Shown here: positions 11,401-23,277 of the stretch, piece by piece
Layout of the letters: each line of letters opens with the position of its first letter
How positions within the stretch are numbered: position 1 is the stretch's first letter
Assembly: GCA_903813345.2 (NCBI GenBank)
Contig: CAIIXF020000006.1
Coordinates: 30,546,024-30,610,023 of the forward strand
Length of the DNA stretch: 64,000 nt
DNA from: Owenia fusiformis
Lineage: Eukaryota; Annelida; Polychaeta; Sabellida; Oweniidae
Direction: 5' to 3'
Notes under the pieces: generated by a model
The model's database searches: none
Told to the model about the DNA's origin: nothing
Seen by the model: the letters and a program-made list of their open reading frames with translations, nothing else
Made by a program: the position numbers and the translations under genes

Positions 11401-14400
11401 CCGGTATTGATAATGTCATTATCCGAAACCAAGTGTTGGCGTAAAATATTTCTTTCATTTTGCCAAGTTCAAGGTCTGGAAAAATCTGTAATTTGGTATT
11501 GGTGTTATTAGGGAGAGCTTCTGTCAGATTGTTAAAGGACTTGACACCATCTAGTTGAAGTCCACTCCAAAAGTTTGTTTTTTGAAGTGTTGTTGTGATA
11601 TTTTCTCCAGTTTCATTTGCTATTCTCATGACAACTTCACTAAGGTCTGGCACTGGGCATGTCATCAATGTCAAATTCTGAGGAGTGCAGACCTAGAAGT
11701 AAACATTTTGGTATACTTATACATGTACATATACATAGTTGAAAAGAGAATTACAGTACATTGTTTTATTAAAACGAATTGATTTTTCAAGAAATAACAA
11801 TACCTGCTTAATATCTGTGTTAACAAATGTATCTTCATATTGGATTTTCACAGTCATCTCAGGATCACTGACAGATGTGAGAAAATTCCCAATTATCCTT
11901 ATGTTAACTCCACCACTGAAAGGCAGAAATGGTTGTTTCATAATTGAAATATAATTCCTAGTACACATACAATATTATATAATTTGTTAATTTAAAGCCT
12001 GATTTATTTTGATGAATTTCAGATGATCTCTTTTAAATTTTACATCACAACATTCAATATATTATTGATAATGAACAATTCTATAGATACTTAACATATT
12101 TTCTACAAAGACATATTTTGCAACTTCTGTTGTAAGATCTGTTCATTATTTTTCAAAATTTTCCATCTTGGCAAGGATGAATTTCTTTGTAGTTAAATAA
12201 CACTTATTTATCCCACGATTAATGTGTTATCTGTACAATAACAGCTATTGATATTTCTGATATTATTGAAATCCGTGTGATATTTTCCAGAAAATCGTTT
12301 ATCAAACTCATATGCATGTGATATCGTTTATCTCACGCATATCCGTGTGATATCACATTTGCATTTCGCGCCACAATATTGTTGGAAATTAGGTCAGATA
12401 ATTTATTCCCTTTTGAGAAAATAGGTCCGTTGATTTATTCTCTTTAAGTTTCATTGGTGTATTGAATTACGATTGTGTATATAATTATCCCATCGAACGA
12501 AGTTCGGAGGGATATAGGGAACGCCTCCGTCCGTCTGTCCGTCCGTCCGTCCGTCTGTCCGTCCGTCTGGGCAATAACTCAAATACCGTTGGCCCGATTT
12601 TGTTCATATTTTGTACACATATACCCTATGGGGGTAGGAGTTCTGCTCGAAAGCCAATTTTCAAAATGGCCACTCATTTCAAAATGGCGGCCATTTTAGT
12701 GCCGATTTTACAGTAATTTAGGTGCAATATGTAAAACTGTAATAGCAATATGTTTTTAGTGTAAAAAAATTATAAAGGACATTAATAAAGCTACAAATGT
12801 AGATATTAAAAAACCACATGGCAGCCATCTTGAAAAATGCGGCCTTAACTCGTTATTTTACGATTTTTGCTGTAACTCGAAAAGTAGTGGAGCGATTTTG
12901 TTCATATTTGGTATGTGAATACTATAAACATTGCACATTGTCTAAAGACACTTTTGGTAGAAGGCGGCCATTTTGAAAAATGGCCGCCATTTTAACGTAT
13001 TTTACTATAACTCGAAAAGTAGTGGAGAGATTTTGTTCATATTTGGTATGTGAATACTATAAGCATGGCACACTGTCCTATGACACTTTTGGTACAAGGC
13101 GGCCATTTTGAAAAAAAAATTTGAAAAATGGCCGCCATTTTAATGTATTTTACTATAACTCGAAAAGTAGTGGAGCGATTTTGTTCATATTTGGTATGTG
13201 AATACTATAAGCATGGCACACTGTCCTATGACACTTTTGGTACAAGGCGGCCATTTTGAATTTTTTTTTTGAAAAATGGCCGCCATTTTAACGTATTTTA
13301 CTATAACTCGAAAAGTAGTGGAGCGATTTTGTTCATATTTGGTATGTGAATACTATAAGCAGGGCATACTGTCCTATGACACTTTTGGTAGGAGGTGGCC
13401 ATTTTGAAAAATGGCAGCCTTTTTAACGTATTTTACTATAACTCGAAAAGTAGTGGAGCGATTTTGTTTATATTTGGTATGTGAATACTAAAAGCATGGC
13501 ACACTGTCTAATGACACTTTAGGTAGTAGGCGGCCATTTTGAAAAATGGCCACCATTTTTACGTTTTTTACTATAACTTGAAAAGTAGTGAAGCGATTTT
13601 GTTCATATTTGATATGTGAATACTCACGAGCCTTGCACACTGTCTCATGACACTTTAGGTAGTAGGCGGACATTTTAAAAAATGGCTGTCATTTTTACAT
13701 TTTTTACTATAACTCGAAAAGTAGTGGAGAGATTTTGTTCATATTTGATATGTGAATACTCTAAGCATGGCACATTGTCTAATAAAACTTTGGGGTGTTT
13801 TACAAGTACATGTGTGCGATTTTTCAAAAATTTTATAGGTGGCTACTTAAGAGTATATTATTTCTTCTGATGACAACTTGGCTAGTGAGCAACCATTTTG
13901 AAAATGGTGGCCTTTCTGGTGTGTTTTTATGATATTTGCTGTATATTTCGTTTGTAAAAATGCCAGCCATTTCTGTTCGATGGGATTCGCTACGCTTTGG
14001 CGTTGCCGTTGTTCTGGTTTGATTAGAAGGCTGCTAACTAACGATTAAAAATGGTATTTATGACGAACTATATCATGTTATTTACTTTTAATTGTTAAAA
14101 TAAAGTGTTTCAAATATTCAATTGATATTCTAATTTCTATTTTATATTGTCTGTCCTGGAAATTGGATCAGAACATCACAAGGTGATTGTAATCATGGGA
14201 TAAACCCAATATCACATAATTTCTCTTGATATCATTTTATCGCCTCGTAGATATCAAATATCAACACTCATTCGCTTCGCTCACTCGTGTTGATATTTGA
14301 TATCAACTCGGCGATAAAAATGATATCACTCAAAATGATGTGATATTCTGTATTTAACAATCACCCTAGTGTATATATTTTATATTTACCTGACTGGGGC

Positions 14401-17400
14401 TCTGTTGTTCAGCATGTCAGTTACCACTGGGTTCTCCATGTAAGCATATGTTCTGTTCACATTGTCAAGAGCGTTGATTTCTATTCCATAATCCAGATAA
14501 ACTGTAATATTTCCTTGACTGATCACTGACGATTGTGTAGCACAGGTAACTATAGATGTCATGTTGTCTGACAGAGTCGTATCACTTAAATATACATTGT
14601 TGGATAATCAGGTGGATGTTTATCTCCAAATCAACCTCTGTTTTTACATGTGAAGTTCACTTAAGCTTACCTAGCTTCTGTCTATATAGGTCAGAATTAC
14701 CTTCTTCCATTTTTTAATATTTAAAACTTGAACCAGTTATAATATTTTACATGCAATATCAACTCTGAAGAACTTACCAGCAAGCAGTGATAAAATCTTT
14801 CTGAGATGTATTATTCTCACCTTGTGATATTACATGGTCTGCCCACTGCATCAATCATAACTGATGTTGTATCCAATCTGGCATGCTGCAGTTCTAAATT
14901 TATTGTGGTTCCTCCTGCCTTTGGTCCAAAGTTTGGATAAATGTATGCTATGTAAGGAGTCTAAAATTCAATTATGAAATAATTTGATGAATGTGTATTG
15001 TGCCCTTATTAAAAAGTGACCTTAATCAAACAGTTTTAGCATTTTATGTTTGTACGGGTTAATGAAGTTAATGAAAACACAGAATTAATCCTGTATCAAA
15101 AATAGAGGAATGAAAAAGTATATGTGCTTCCATTATCTCGAACTAATTGGGTGTTTTTAAATAGGGAATAAAACTAACACCCCAGTCACATTTCCTACAG
15201 TGACCATACTGTATATCATTTCTGAGGTCAGATACTTTTGAATTTCTGAGGTCAGATACTTTTGCAGTCACATTTCCATGGCAGCCGCATGGCGAGTTTT
15301 GCATTTCTGTTGATAAACGTTAATTTTATTTAGATCAGTAAAAAACATAAATGTTATTTGTACATCAAACAGTATACATATTGTGTTGTTTTTACAGCAA
15401 AAATATGACCAAAATTGTACTAAAAACTGTTTCCAAAGGTACTATACCAACCAAACCCTATAGCAGACGCAATTCAAGCGTAAGCCTGATGTACGGCCAC
15501 CGTTGGACATTGCTGCGGTCTGGCAATGGCCTGTTGATTTCTTCGGGTACCGCAGAAATGAACAAATTCCGAGTTATAAATCCGAGTTATAATTTCTACG
15601 GCTACCCTGCGGCCTGTAAAAAACTGAATACGCTGTATGGAGACCGCAAGACCACCATAGTTTTCCTATGCTCGCCGCAGAAATTCACTGATTCAATTGA
15701 TCTGTGGTTGACGTACGGCTGTCGTGCGACAAATGTGACTGGGATGTAATGCTAATGAAGAAGAAACAATTTAATAACTAACAAATGTGCAATTCGATAT
15801 ATGCTTTGCCCCAGGATAAGATAATGCATATATCCCATATCTGTCCACAGGACATCTTGTGCATGGATGCTTCCCAACACTGTCCTTGTAGAATCCACGT
15901 TGACAAGGAACACACTCAGAGTGACCTACAGGCTCATACCCTCTTCCACAGTCCAGTACATTTGAAGCAGTTGTTGTTGTGTATGTTGCTATATTAAAGT
16001 AGAATGGTCAATTTTTAAAATCATTATTCCATATGTTTGTAAGTTTTAAGCTCACAACAATTTTACATTGTTTTACCTTGTGCTATAATGGAGAGCTTTA
16101 GGCTTGAATCTGCAAGTATATTTGTGTTTGTTGCTTTCTGGTAACATGTGTGTATATTTAAAACAGGACTTCAAACTAATGGAAAAGTTTATTTGCAGTG
16201 TAGCATGTGTAAAAAGGAAAAAAATTGTGATATACTATGCATACAAAAAGGAGGGAAAGCCCCAGAGTTTAAAGATGACAGACATAATTACGTCTCTTGC
16301 TTACCACCTTTGTTCGTTCGAATTTTCATCGGCTTTTGACCAATCAGCGACGATGTCATCTCAATACAGATTTACATTATAAGCGTATGTCATCTTTGAA
16401 CCCTGGTGTTTCTCCCCCTCTGATGCATACATGTACACATACAGTATAGTTATGTGATATACCTGTAACATTGTCTACTGAAGATACCAATATTGTACTT
16501 TCTGTCCTTTTTACTGTCGTATTGCTTTCAGTCCATTCTGCTTCTATGTGAAGACATAAGTGTATATTTAGAATAGGGTATTAAAAGGAAAATATATAGT
16601 TATGTGGAATATTTGATGAACACTTGTGTATTGTGGGTAACATGCCTGTGAAGCATCATTGAAACGGGTGTACTAGGATATGCAACATTCTATATTCTGT
16701 GCATAATGCAGTGTATGTGACATACCTGTTACATTGAAGCACCATGGAACTCCAACTGAGTCATTAAAACAGCAACCACTAGATATACATTCAACCTCTG
16801 ATGCTCCTGGTGGCCCACATTGAACTCGTTCTTGTGGATTCACCAAATCACACAATGCTGGGTCCACTGTAGGTACCAACGTTGCATTTTCTATAAATAT
16901 ATGCATAAGTACATTTATTTACTGTTTGAGCTGAAAATGAGACAATAGTAACTACATGTACATGAATGTAAGTCACTGAAATTAAGGATTTGTATATATA
17001 TTCTTTATTTTATTCATTTGAAAATGTCAAATGTCATTTGTAAACCCTGTACATTGATTGATCTTGTATTATAATAACACATTTTTAGTTTCAGTTTCTT
17101 TTAATATTTTAGCTTGATCAAAAATTATAAATAATATTAAAACTTACCTTGGGACTGAGATCCAGATAACATGAGGAAACATACCAAATATCCTAAAAAG
17201 ATACATAGTTAAGTTTGTACCATTACTTGGCCAGCGCCTAATTTTGACCATAATATTTTTGAAAACATATTACCCAATTTTGACTTTATATATACTATAC
17301 ACTGTATGTGTATAAATGTATATGTAAGAGTACTTTTCAAAATATGTAACTATAAACCTCCTCTTTAAAGAAAAAATGCGAACCAGACTGTATATCAAAG

Positions 17401-18586
17401 GGCAGCAAAGACAAAAGAAGAGATTGAGTACATGAGAGTTTTAAAAAATGCTCATAGTTTTACAATTTCTTATATTCTCATTGTTCTAATTGCTGCCTAT
17501 TTTTCTCAAAACAGTCCACAGTTTCTTTTATTTGATTTCTAATGTTATCTGTCCAAATAAATTTAAAAGTAGACACCTTTTTGAAATCTAATGAATGTGG
17601 ACATCATAAATCTTCTTTAACTGATTAGATATCTCAATTATTGTATTTTTTAATACAGAAAATAAAAGTAGATTTTACACTTTCTATTTTGCTGCCACTT
17701 TTAAATCAGTATTTGAAAATTACAAACCTGGTAAAAGTATTTTATAGGAATCCATTTGAAGCTATACGAGCAATGAAAAATATTAATTTTTTTGTAAAAT
17801 TGATTACAATTCAATGTAATGCTCATTATTGTTAACTGACGACATCCTTATAACTGATATAAACATGTTTCAATGGCTTATCTAACCTTTTAAGATAGAC
17901 TAGGTCCTGTCATATATAAGGAAGTAACATCAAAAAATAAGGAACTTGATTAGCAAAATAATTAACTTTTCATTAGAGGCCCCAGATGACGCTTAAACCA
18001 CATTGGCTTATGATGTAGTCTTACCTAATATTATCAAAGTATGATATAAACATTTTTGAACTTTTTAAAAATATTTCAAACATGATAAACACTTTCTATA
18101 TAGACCAGTAATATTGTCTTATTTTGAAAGTTAAGCATATTTAGAAAAGATATAAATCAGAAAAAATTGATGAATTTTGAAAATAATTATTGCACCCTAA
18201 ATGACATCACGACGTGACCTGATGACATCGTAAATTTTTAAAAAGCTGTAAAATCTAATTGTTGCATAAAAACGAAATTGAAATTGTTCAAATTATGTAA
18301 CTTTTACTTAATCTATCCAATGAAGTTGACAAAACAATATGTTTCGCATTGTATAAAGGGTTGTATCATTGATTTTAACTTGGAAAGTTTTAACCATTTT
18401 GATTCATAATGTAGTTATACCAAATCAATATCATCAATATCATTCAAGATTAATTAGGAATTTATTTGATAAAATTCAATATATCAACTCATCAAAGAAT
18501 TCTGACCTATTTGACCAGTTCATTGTACATACATTTTAATATTTAGATGGTACCTTACCTGGAAGAAACAATTTATTCAAATTCAT
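8234..18586 (-). CDS. Trefoil-domain receptor tyrosine kinase, MET-like
   Basis: Seventeen coding exons: 18559-18586, 17148-17192, 16726-16890, 16463-16543, 15783-15988, 14821-14960, 14390-14584, 11804-11915, 11402-11692, 11017-11187, 10505-10712, 10213-10320, 9708-9955, 9448-9557, 9104-9266, 8749-8885 and 8234-8498. They join in frame to 890 residues plus stop. Order: signal peptide (1-24); trefoil with Cys 38, 49, 59, 64, 65, 75; Thr-rich linker; GCC2/GCC3-like Cys module (about 118-173); IPT/TIG domains (about 176-470); TM helix (about 499-520); kinase (about 580-825). Kinase residues seen: G582-x-G-x-F-G, K602 (VAIK), E620, HRDLAARN (694-701), DFG (714-716), twin Tyr 726/727 as in MET, and APE. 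Inferred role: ligand-activated Tyr phosphorylation at the plasma membrane. Unlike MET/RON it shows no Sema or PSI domain. The exon 5 donor (TTT|GTTAGT) is the weakest junction; ROS/Trk-like residues near DFG make exact subfamily less certain. Confidence 0.85.
8529..8640 (-). mobile_element. MITE-like element, GTCACCACC family (copy b, receptor intron 16)
   Basis: This is an inverted copy of the element at 813-922. It reads CATTAACATGCAAAATGTCA at the left and GGTGGTGACAT at the right, with TTGTTACAGACAC inside. It lies wholly in the 250-bp last intron of the receptor kinase gene and makes up nearly half of it. Confidence 0.6.
12209..14355. mobile_element. Palindromic element split by a later insertion (receptor intron 7)
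   Basis: The left part (12209-about 12407) starts TATCCCACGATTAATGTG. The right part (about 14180-14355) contains TAATCATGGGATA, followed by a long palindrome whose arms carry GATATCAAATATCAACAC and whose loop is rich in CATTCGCTTCGCTCAC. The same two parts lie together, without the central insert, at 47537-47935. The insert at 12486-14021 is therefore a separate, later element. Confidence 0.75.
12486..14021 (+). mobile_element. Minisatellite-bearing element, full copy nested in a palindromic element
   Basis: Starts TATCCCATCGAACGAAG, then a (GTCC)n run at 12528-12570, a unique stretch (ATACCCTATGGGGGTAGGAG), and seven or eight tandem units of 130-150 bp, each with a GGCGGCCATTTT hairpin. 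Ends GTTCGATGGGATTCGCTACG then GGCGTTGCCGTTGTTCTGG. The terminal motifs CCCATCGAAC and GTTCGATGGG are reverse complements. It sits in intron 7 of the receptor kinase gene and accounts for most of that intron. No protein is supported. Confidence 0.8.
15177..15747. mobile_element. TIR element in receptor intron 5
   Basis: Left end ACACCCCAGTCACATTTC and right end AAATGTGACTGGGATGT are inverted repeats. The interior has a 23-bp direct duplication near 15215-15262 and a GC-richer block at 15460-15740. That block gives a chance open frame of 132 codons that resembles nothing I know. Its right end lies only about 35 bp from receptor exon 5, next to that exon's non-standard donor. Confidence 0.6.
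16245..16422. mobile_element. 178-bp MITE with 8-bp target-site duplication (receptor intron 4)
   Basis: The direct repeat ATGCATAC occurs at 16237-16244 and again at 16423-16430. Between them the ends are imperfect inverted repeats: GAGGGAAAGCCCCAGAG with TTTAAAGATGACA at the left, and its diverged reverse complement at the right. An 8-bp duplication is usual for hAT-superfamily elements, so this is probably a hAT-derived MITE. Confidence 0.7.
16726..16890 (-). other. Trefoil exon of the receptor kinase
   Basis: Phase 1-1 exon with linker [19 protein letters not shown] and six cysteines in trefoil spacing, ending GVPWCFNVT. It closely matches the array modules at 1815-5829 (TVDTALCDLVDPLQRV and GVPWCFKVT), but Phe replaces Trp after the CC pair. 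Symmetric phase makes it freely duplicable or skippable without frame loss. Confidence 0.9.
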
Positions 18587-20612
18587 AGTGAAATCAATCC
18601 AATTATCCAAATGACATCATATTACAATATGTTTTATTTTGTATAACTTAATCTCATGGCATTCACCTGTTGGCACTTGTGCTCATATAATTATGTGATA
18701 ATGAAAAATTGGAGGGTGGAGGTCAATAAGATGATCATAAATTTTATGTTTTAATCAAATGTAACATCTTTATAACAAGGTTCTTAAGTTTTTTATCTTA
18801 ATTAAATATTATAAAAATTCTAACATTATTTTAATCTTATGTCATTTGACTTATTTGACTTTATTTTTTATTTGATACAAGAGTTAAATAATATAAATAC
18901 CTCCCCATTCTCAAATACATGCTTTATTGGCAGATGTTAAAAACAAGAATGGGGTCAGGGGCAGGCTAGCCTAGGCAAAAATTATTTTTCGGGTTATAGT
19001 TGACTTGTGTTGGTTATCTGATACATGTCATCAGAAATGGTGAAATTTTTATAGTCTACAACTTTTTTTAGGATGGTGTTTTTGATGGTTGGTGTTTGGT
19101 GGTCAGTGTTCGGTGGTTTGTTATGTAACATATGGCAGTTAGTGGCATTTTACATGTTTATTGCCTTGTTTAATTTTTGGCACTCTTAAAATGCAAAGGT
19201 TCATCATTGTGAAAGAAGTATGTATATTTATCCTATGCCAAGTAGAGTTTCAGGAAGATAAGTTGGTAAGATATATTCCGTATCCTGATTTTGAGATTTC
19301 CATATCCAGAACCTTCATATCTCCCGCTTCGGTGCGTATCTTCCCACTTCCGGTGCATATCTTCCCGCTTCCGTTAATGCAATAAAATGACTTTGCATAT
19401 GAATGATTTGTTTATTTTTACACCTTGTACTATTGAAATGGCCATATGCCTCTGAAAACTCTACTTTGTATAGGATAAAGCAGTTATGTACGGTCAGTTT
19501 GGATATTGGGTTCATCCCTCGTGAGATATGCACATCTACCTTCAGTCCCTACGGTCCCTCAGGTAGATATGCATATCTCCCTCTGGATAAACCCTATATC
19601 CAAAACCTCCCAGTACATAACCCTTATTTATTAGAGGAAATGAATGTGTATATACCATGTACAATTTATAAAATAATATTTTAGCCTTTGAAGTCATGTT
19701 ATTTTGATAAACTTCTTGCTAATCAGGACCACTAATAAGTTCATGACCTGGACACATAATAAATTGATACAACTATTTCTTAAATGTTTTGTGACTCAAA
19801 AAAATTTCAAATACGTGGCAAAGTGATATTTGTTACAAGGAAGTGCCATTTGAACGATTTGTCAATAAAACACACAGGGCAATATTGGAAAAACAAAACA
19901 ACAGTCCTCTATAAATCATATTAACTGTGCTTATGAAATTGTAAGTTAATAATTTCTTAAATGAACCATATTACATGCACTGGATTACTGCACTGCTCAT
20001 TTTCTTCCTCATAACCAATGCATAGGAGAGGGTTTGGTAATATATCGGGTTATATTGTGTATATTGTTCTTTTTTCCAAATTTCATTCTAGATATAGTTA
20101 TGAGTTAAAACTATTACATCATTTGTATTATATATGTTGACCTCCACTTCGTCATTTTCTGTTGTCATCAACTTATTATCAGAAGTTACATTCCCTTACT
20201 CTAAATAGAGCAGAGAGCCTTGATTGGCTTTCACAAGCTTCTCTGTTATATAAAGAGTGCAAGACAATCAGACATTTTAAAAAAGGGTAAAACTAATAAG
20301 AGACCTTCCTCAGATTAATCTTTCCTTGTTATGATGGATAACAAGGCGTCAAATCTTTTCCCAATTATATCATTACTATACTACTCCATTTACTGTCTTC
20401 CCTAGAGCTTAGATTTTAGTAGAGAAAATTTAGGACATCAATTACGGTTTGATTGATTGGCGCTCGTACAAAAGCACTGAGGCATAATGAGAAATAAAAT
20501 GGTCGCATCACTGACTTGTTTACGCTGCTCAGAAACCTTAAGGGGCAAATTTTCCTCTTCTTATGTAAATATTTCCTCCTTTAGCCTTTTGCCCATTTGA
20601 ATTATTATATAG
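18587..20612. other. Region upstream of the receptor kinase gene
   Basis: No coding region is supported. The 5' untranslated region and promoter of the receptor kinase should lie here, but I see no clear minus-strand core promoter. A diverged copy of the GTCACCACC-type element is near 19044-19150. At 19300-19600 there are short repeated phrases (CATATCTCCCGCTTC, CATATCTTCCCGCTTCC). Confidence 0.5.
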
Positions 20613-20791
20613 TACAGTAAAGCTCGTCTGAGTGGAACACTTAGGTACCACTAAAAATGTTTCACTTGGGGGAGGTGTTCCACATTTGGAAGCTCATTTA
20701 ACATCTAGTCAGTTGATCTTAGAACTCAGAAGAGTGTTCCACGATTGGAGGAGTTCCACTTCTAGAGGTGTTCAACAGAGGTTTCACTGTA
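20613..20791. mobile_element. MITE-like element, GTGGAACAC family (copy 1)
   Basis: Left end TACAGTAAAGCTCGTCTGAG followed by GTGGAACAC; right end has GAGTTCCACTTCTAGAGG and closes with CACTGTA. Terminal inverted repeats with TA at both ends suggest a Tc1/mariner-type non-autonomous element. Related copies lie at 26007-26356 and 31735-31900. Confidence 0.65.
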
Positions 20792-22477
20792 TTTCATTTG
20801 CATCAAGGATGACTGTAGGTCTTAACCCCTAAGGGGCGAGATCAATATTGCAATGTACACTGTGCACGAATCAACATTTTAACTTGTTAAAAGGGGGAGG
20901 GATGGAGGGAGTTAAGACCTAACCAAATTGATTATGTTTTTTGACGGACATTGAAGTATTGACCCAGCCCCTAATTCAATGACAGTGCAATTTCTAGTGA
21001 TATCAATATGGCCCATGTGACAAAGTTCATTCTGTATTTCATTACCATTGTGATATAAAATTTCAATTTATACTTTGATCATTTGATAATTTTGTTTATG
21101 AGAACATAACCCTATTTCATTAACCCACTTTTCTTAGGGAAAGCTCGTTCAAGAAGAATATAACAAATCTATTTACGACTAATGGACATTCCACATTCAT
21201 TGATTTCTACATTACTAGCTATATTCATTATTGTTCAATAGTTGGTAGTCTATTTCATTTTCAAAACACACCATATTTGCACATGACATCCTTAACCTTC
21301 TGCATGGTAACTTAATTCAGCAAATATATCCCACGCGACTGACTTATTTTTCAAAGAGTGCAAAAAATTATATGCCTGGACTAAATAATTAATATATCAA
21401 TAACTACTGAATGAATCTGGATAAAATTTTCACAAAGAGAAGATACATTGGCCTGGCTCATGAAAAAATGTTCTCATGAATTTTTTACATAAATAAACAG
21501 GACTGGGCATAAATATACCATGAATACTCCTCTGGAATCTGCCGCTTCGCCCCTGTGGAGATTCAACGTCTGGTCAGAATCCAAAACTGAATGTGCAGCG
21601 ATCGAATGTTCATTTTTCAGTTCAGAAAATATTCTAGTTTCTATTTTCGATGACCATTATCGGCTTCCAAGAGCCTAAAGAGCTCGAAATTGCGATCCAT
21701 TTCCTCCACATGTTCGTTGTGATCGTATTTAGACGCCATTTTGTACGATTTGTTCACTAAAAACGACTTAAACACTGTTTAAATCGTTGAATTGAGAAAT
21801 ATTTTTCGAAACATCGCCATTTCTAGGTCAACAGGAAGTCCCCACGTAAGGACTAAATAAATCGGGCAATCTGATTGGATCATAAGACCGGCGGGAAAAA
21901 GTTAAGTTTTTGAAAGTTTAAATTCGACTGGAGTCGCCGGCAGTTGCCGTGGATTGTTAAGCACGGGCGACTACGCTCGCCGGTAGCATGCTAAAGGTTA
22001 AGAAGGTGGAAATGTATATGGGAGCAATAGAATTTATAAGCAGTAGTTATGTATTCTTATCATTTGCCTTGATTAAAGAGGTCCATTTTAAGTTACAGTG
22101 TATATTTTTAAGTTCAAAGTTGCAAATGATTCCAGCAACCCGCATGAATTTGAAAAGATCAATTTTAGTTTGATAGCTCCAAAGTTCTTGCTGGTATGAC
22201 ATAAATATGCCCTAAAACTAATGGGAAGGAAAATTATTTTTTGAACACTCAAACAAATCATACTATTGAATCATTACATTTCAAAATGTCATTTCATCTT
22301 AACGTATTACAACTTCTGCTATTCAGTTACTTCCAGTATTAAATCAATCAGGATATTTCATCCTGGCTACTTGCCTTCCTAATGAAGAGACAAAAATTCA
22401 AATATCCATTCATCAAATGAGAGATACCTTACTCTGCATTAAGAGTCATTTAGAATAGAATGCTATAAAGTTCTAAA
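20792..22477. other. Intergenic, no gene seen
   Basis: Mostly AT-rich. The segment 21530-21980 is richer in GC and CpG and contains CGCCGGCAGTTGCCG and CGACTACGCTCGCCGG. It has the look of a degenerate repeat, but I could not find a second copy in the window. No coding frame is supported. Confidence 0.5.
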
Positions 22478-22660
22478 TACAGAGTGGGCCAAAAAACCAC
22501 CCCCTAGCCAATATTCCTGATAAATATTTATTTTTTAACAATCACACCAACAATGATATATCATATTAAAGGTAATTTAATTTGCAACAAAATGATATAT
22601 ACATCATTTAAAATGATATATCATTGTTGGTGTGCAGGTGTTTTTTTGGCCCACCCTGTA
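22478..22660. mobile_element. Mariner-type MITE with TACAGxGTGGGCC ends
   Basis: Left end TACAGAGTGGGCCAAAAAA, right end TTTTTTTGGCCCACCCTGTA, flanked by TA. Inside lies a second inverted pair, CACACCAACAATGATATATC and its reverse complement, so the element can fold almost end to end. The TACAGGGTGGGCCAAA terminus is widespread in Tc1/mariner-derived short elements. Confidence 0.75.
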
Positions 22661-23277
22661 GAAATAATATTTTAATCCATATAGCCCCCCCCCCCATACC
22701 AAAAAGCATGGTCTGCTAAGGCTCATATCACCACATCAGGGTTGAACTATATATACTGCCTTGAACCATACTAAAATTAGTTACAAAAACCAATCAGTGC
22801 ATGTCTCTAGATTAGAGAAAAAGATTAAAGAAGAATATTTAGATTGCTTGATCGATTCTTGTCATTATTTCAATCATCCTTGTCTTTCATCCCTTGAATA
22901 TAATACCATTGTAGACAAGTCATATCCTTGCAGTAATACTTTAATATAGCTCCAAATGCAGCCATGCTTTAATTGAGTAAGATAGAGTGGAATCTTAAAG
23001 AATAAAGTAGACCAAAATCGCCATTGTACAGAAATGAGATATTTTATTTAGTGAAATGAGAGCAATGGGATTCATTAGAAATGTAATAGGTGATAAGAGA
23101 TTCATTAGTAAGGATCTTTACATGATGTTACTCTCTATTTATTTTTGCTGCGTGCCTGACCTGTATACGTTGTCCTTGTTTGTATCATTTAATTCATTTC
23201 ATTTGAACATGTGTGGCTTGCTCTATCAACTAGCTTTTATAGGCTGTCTGTAATAGTTTCAAGCATTTGCAAAAACC

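Noticed and set aside
15351-15749. 132-codon plus-strand frame in receptor intron 5
   Set aside because: It lies inside a TIR element, resembles no family I know, and includes a short internal repeat. It is probably a chance frame in a GC-richer block.
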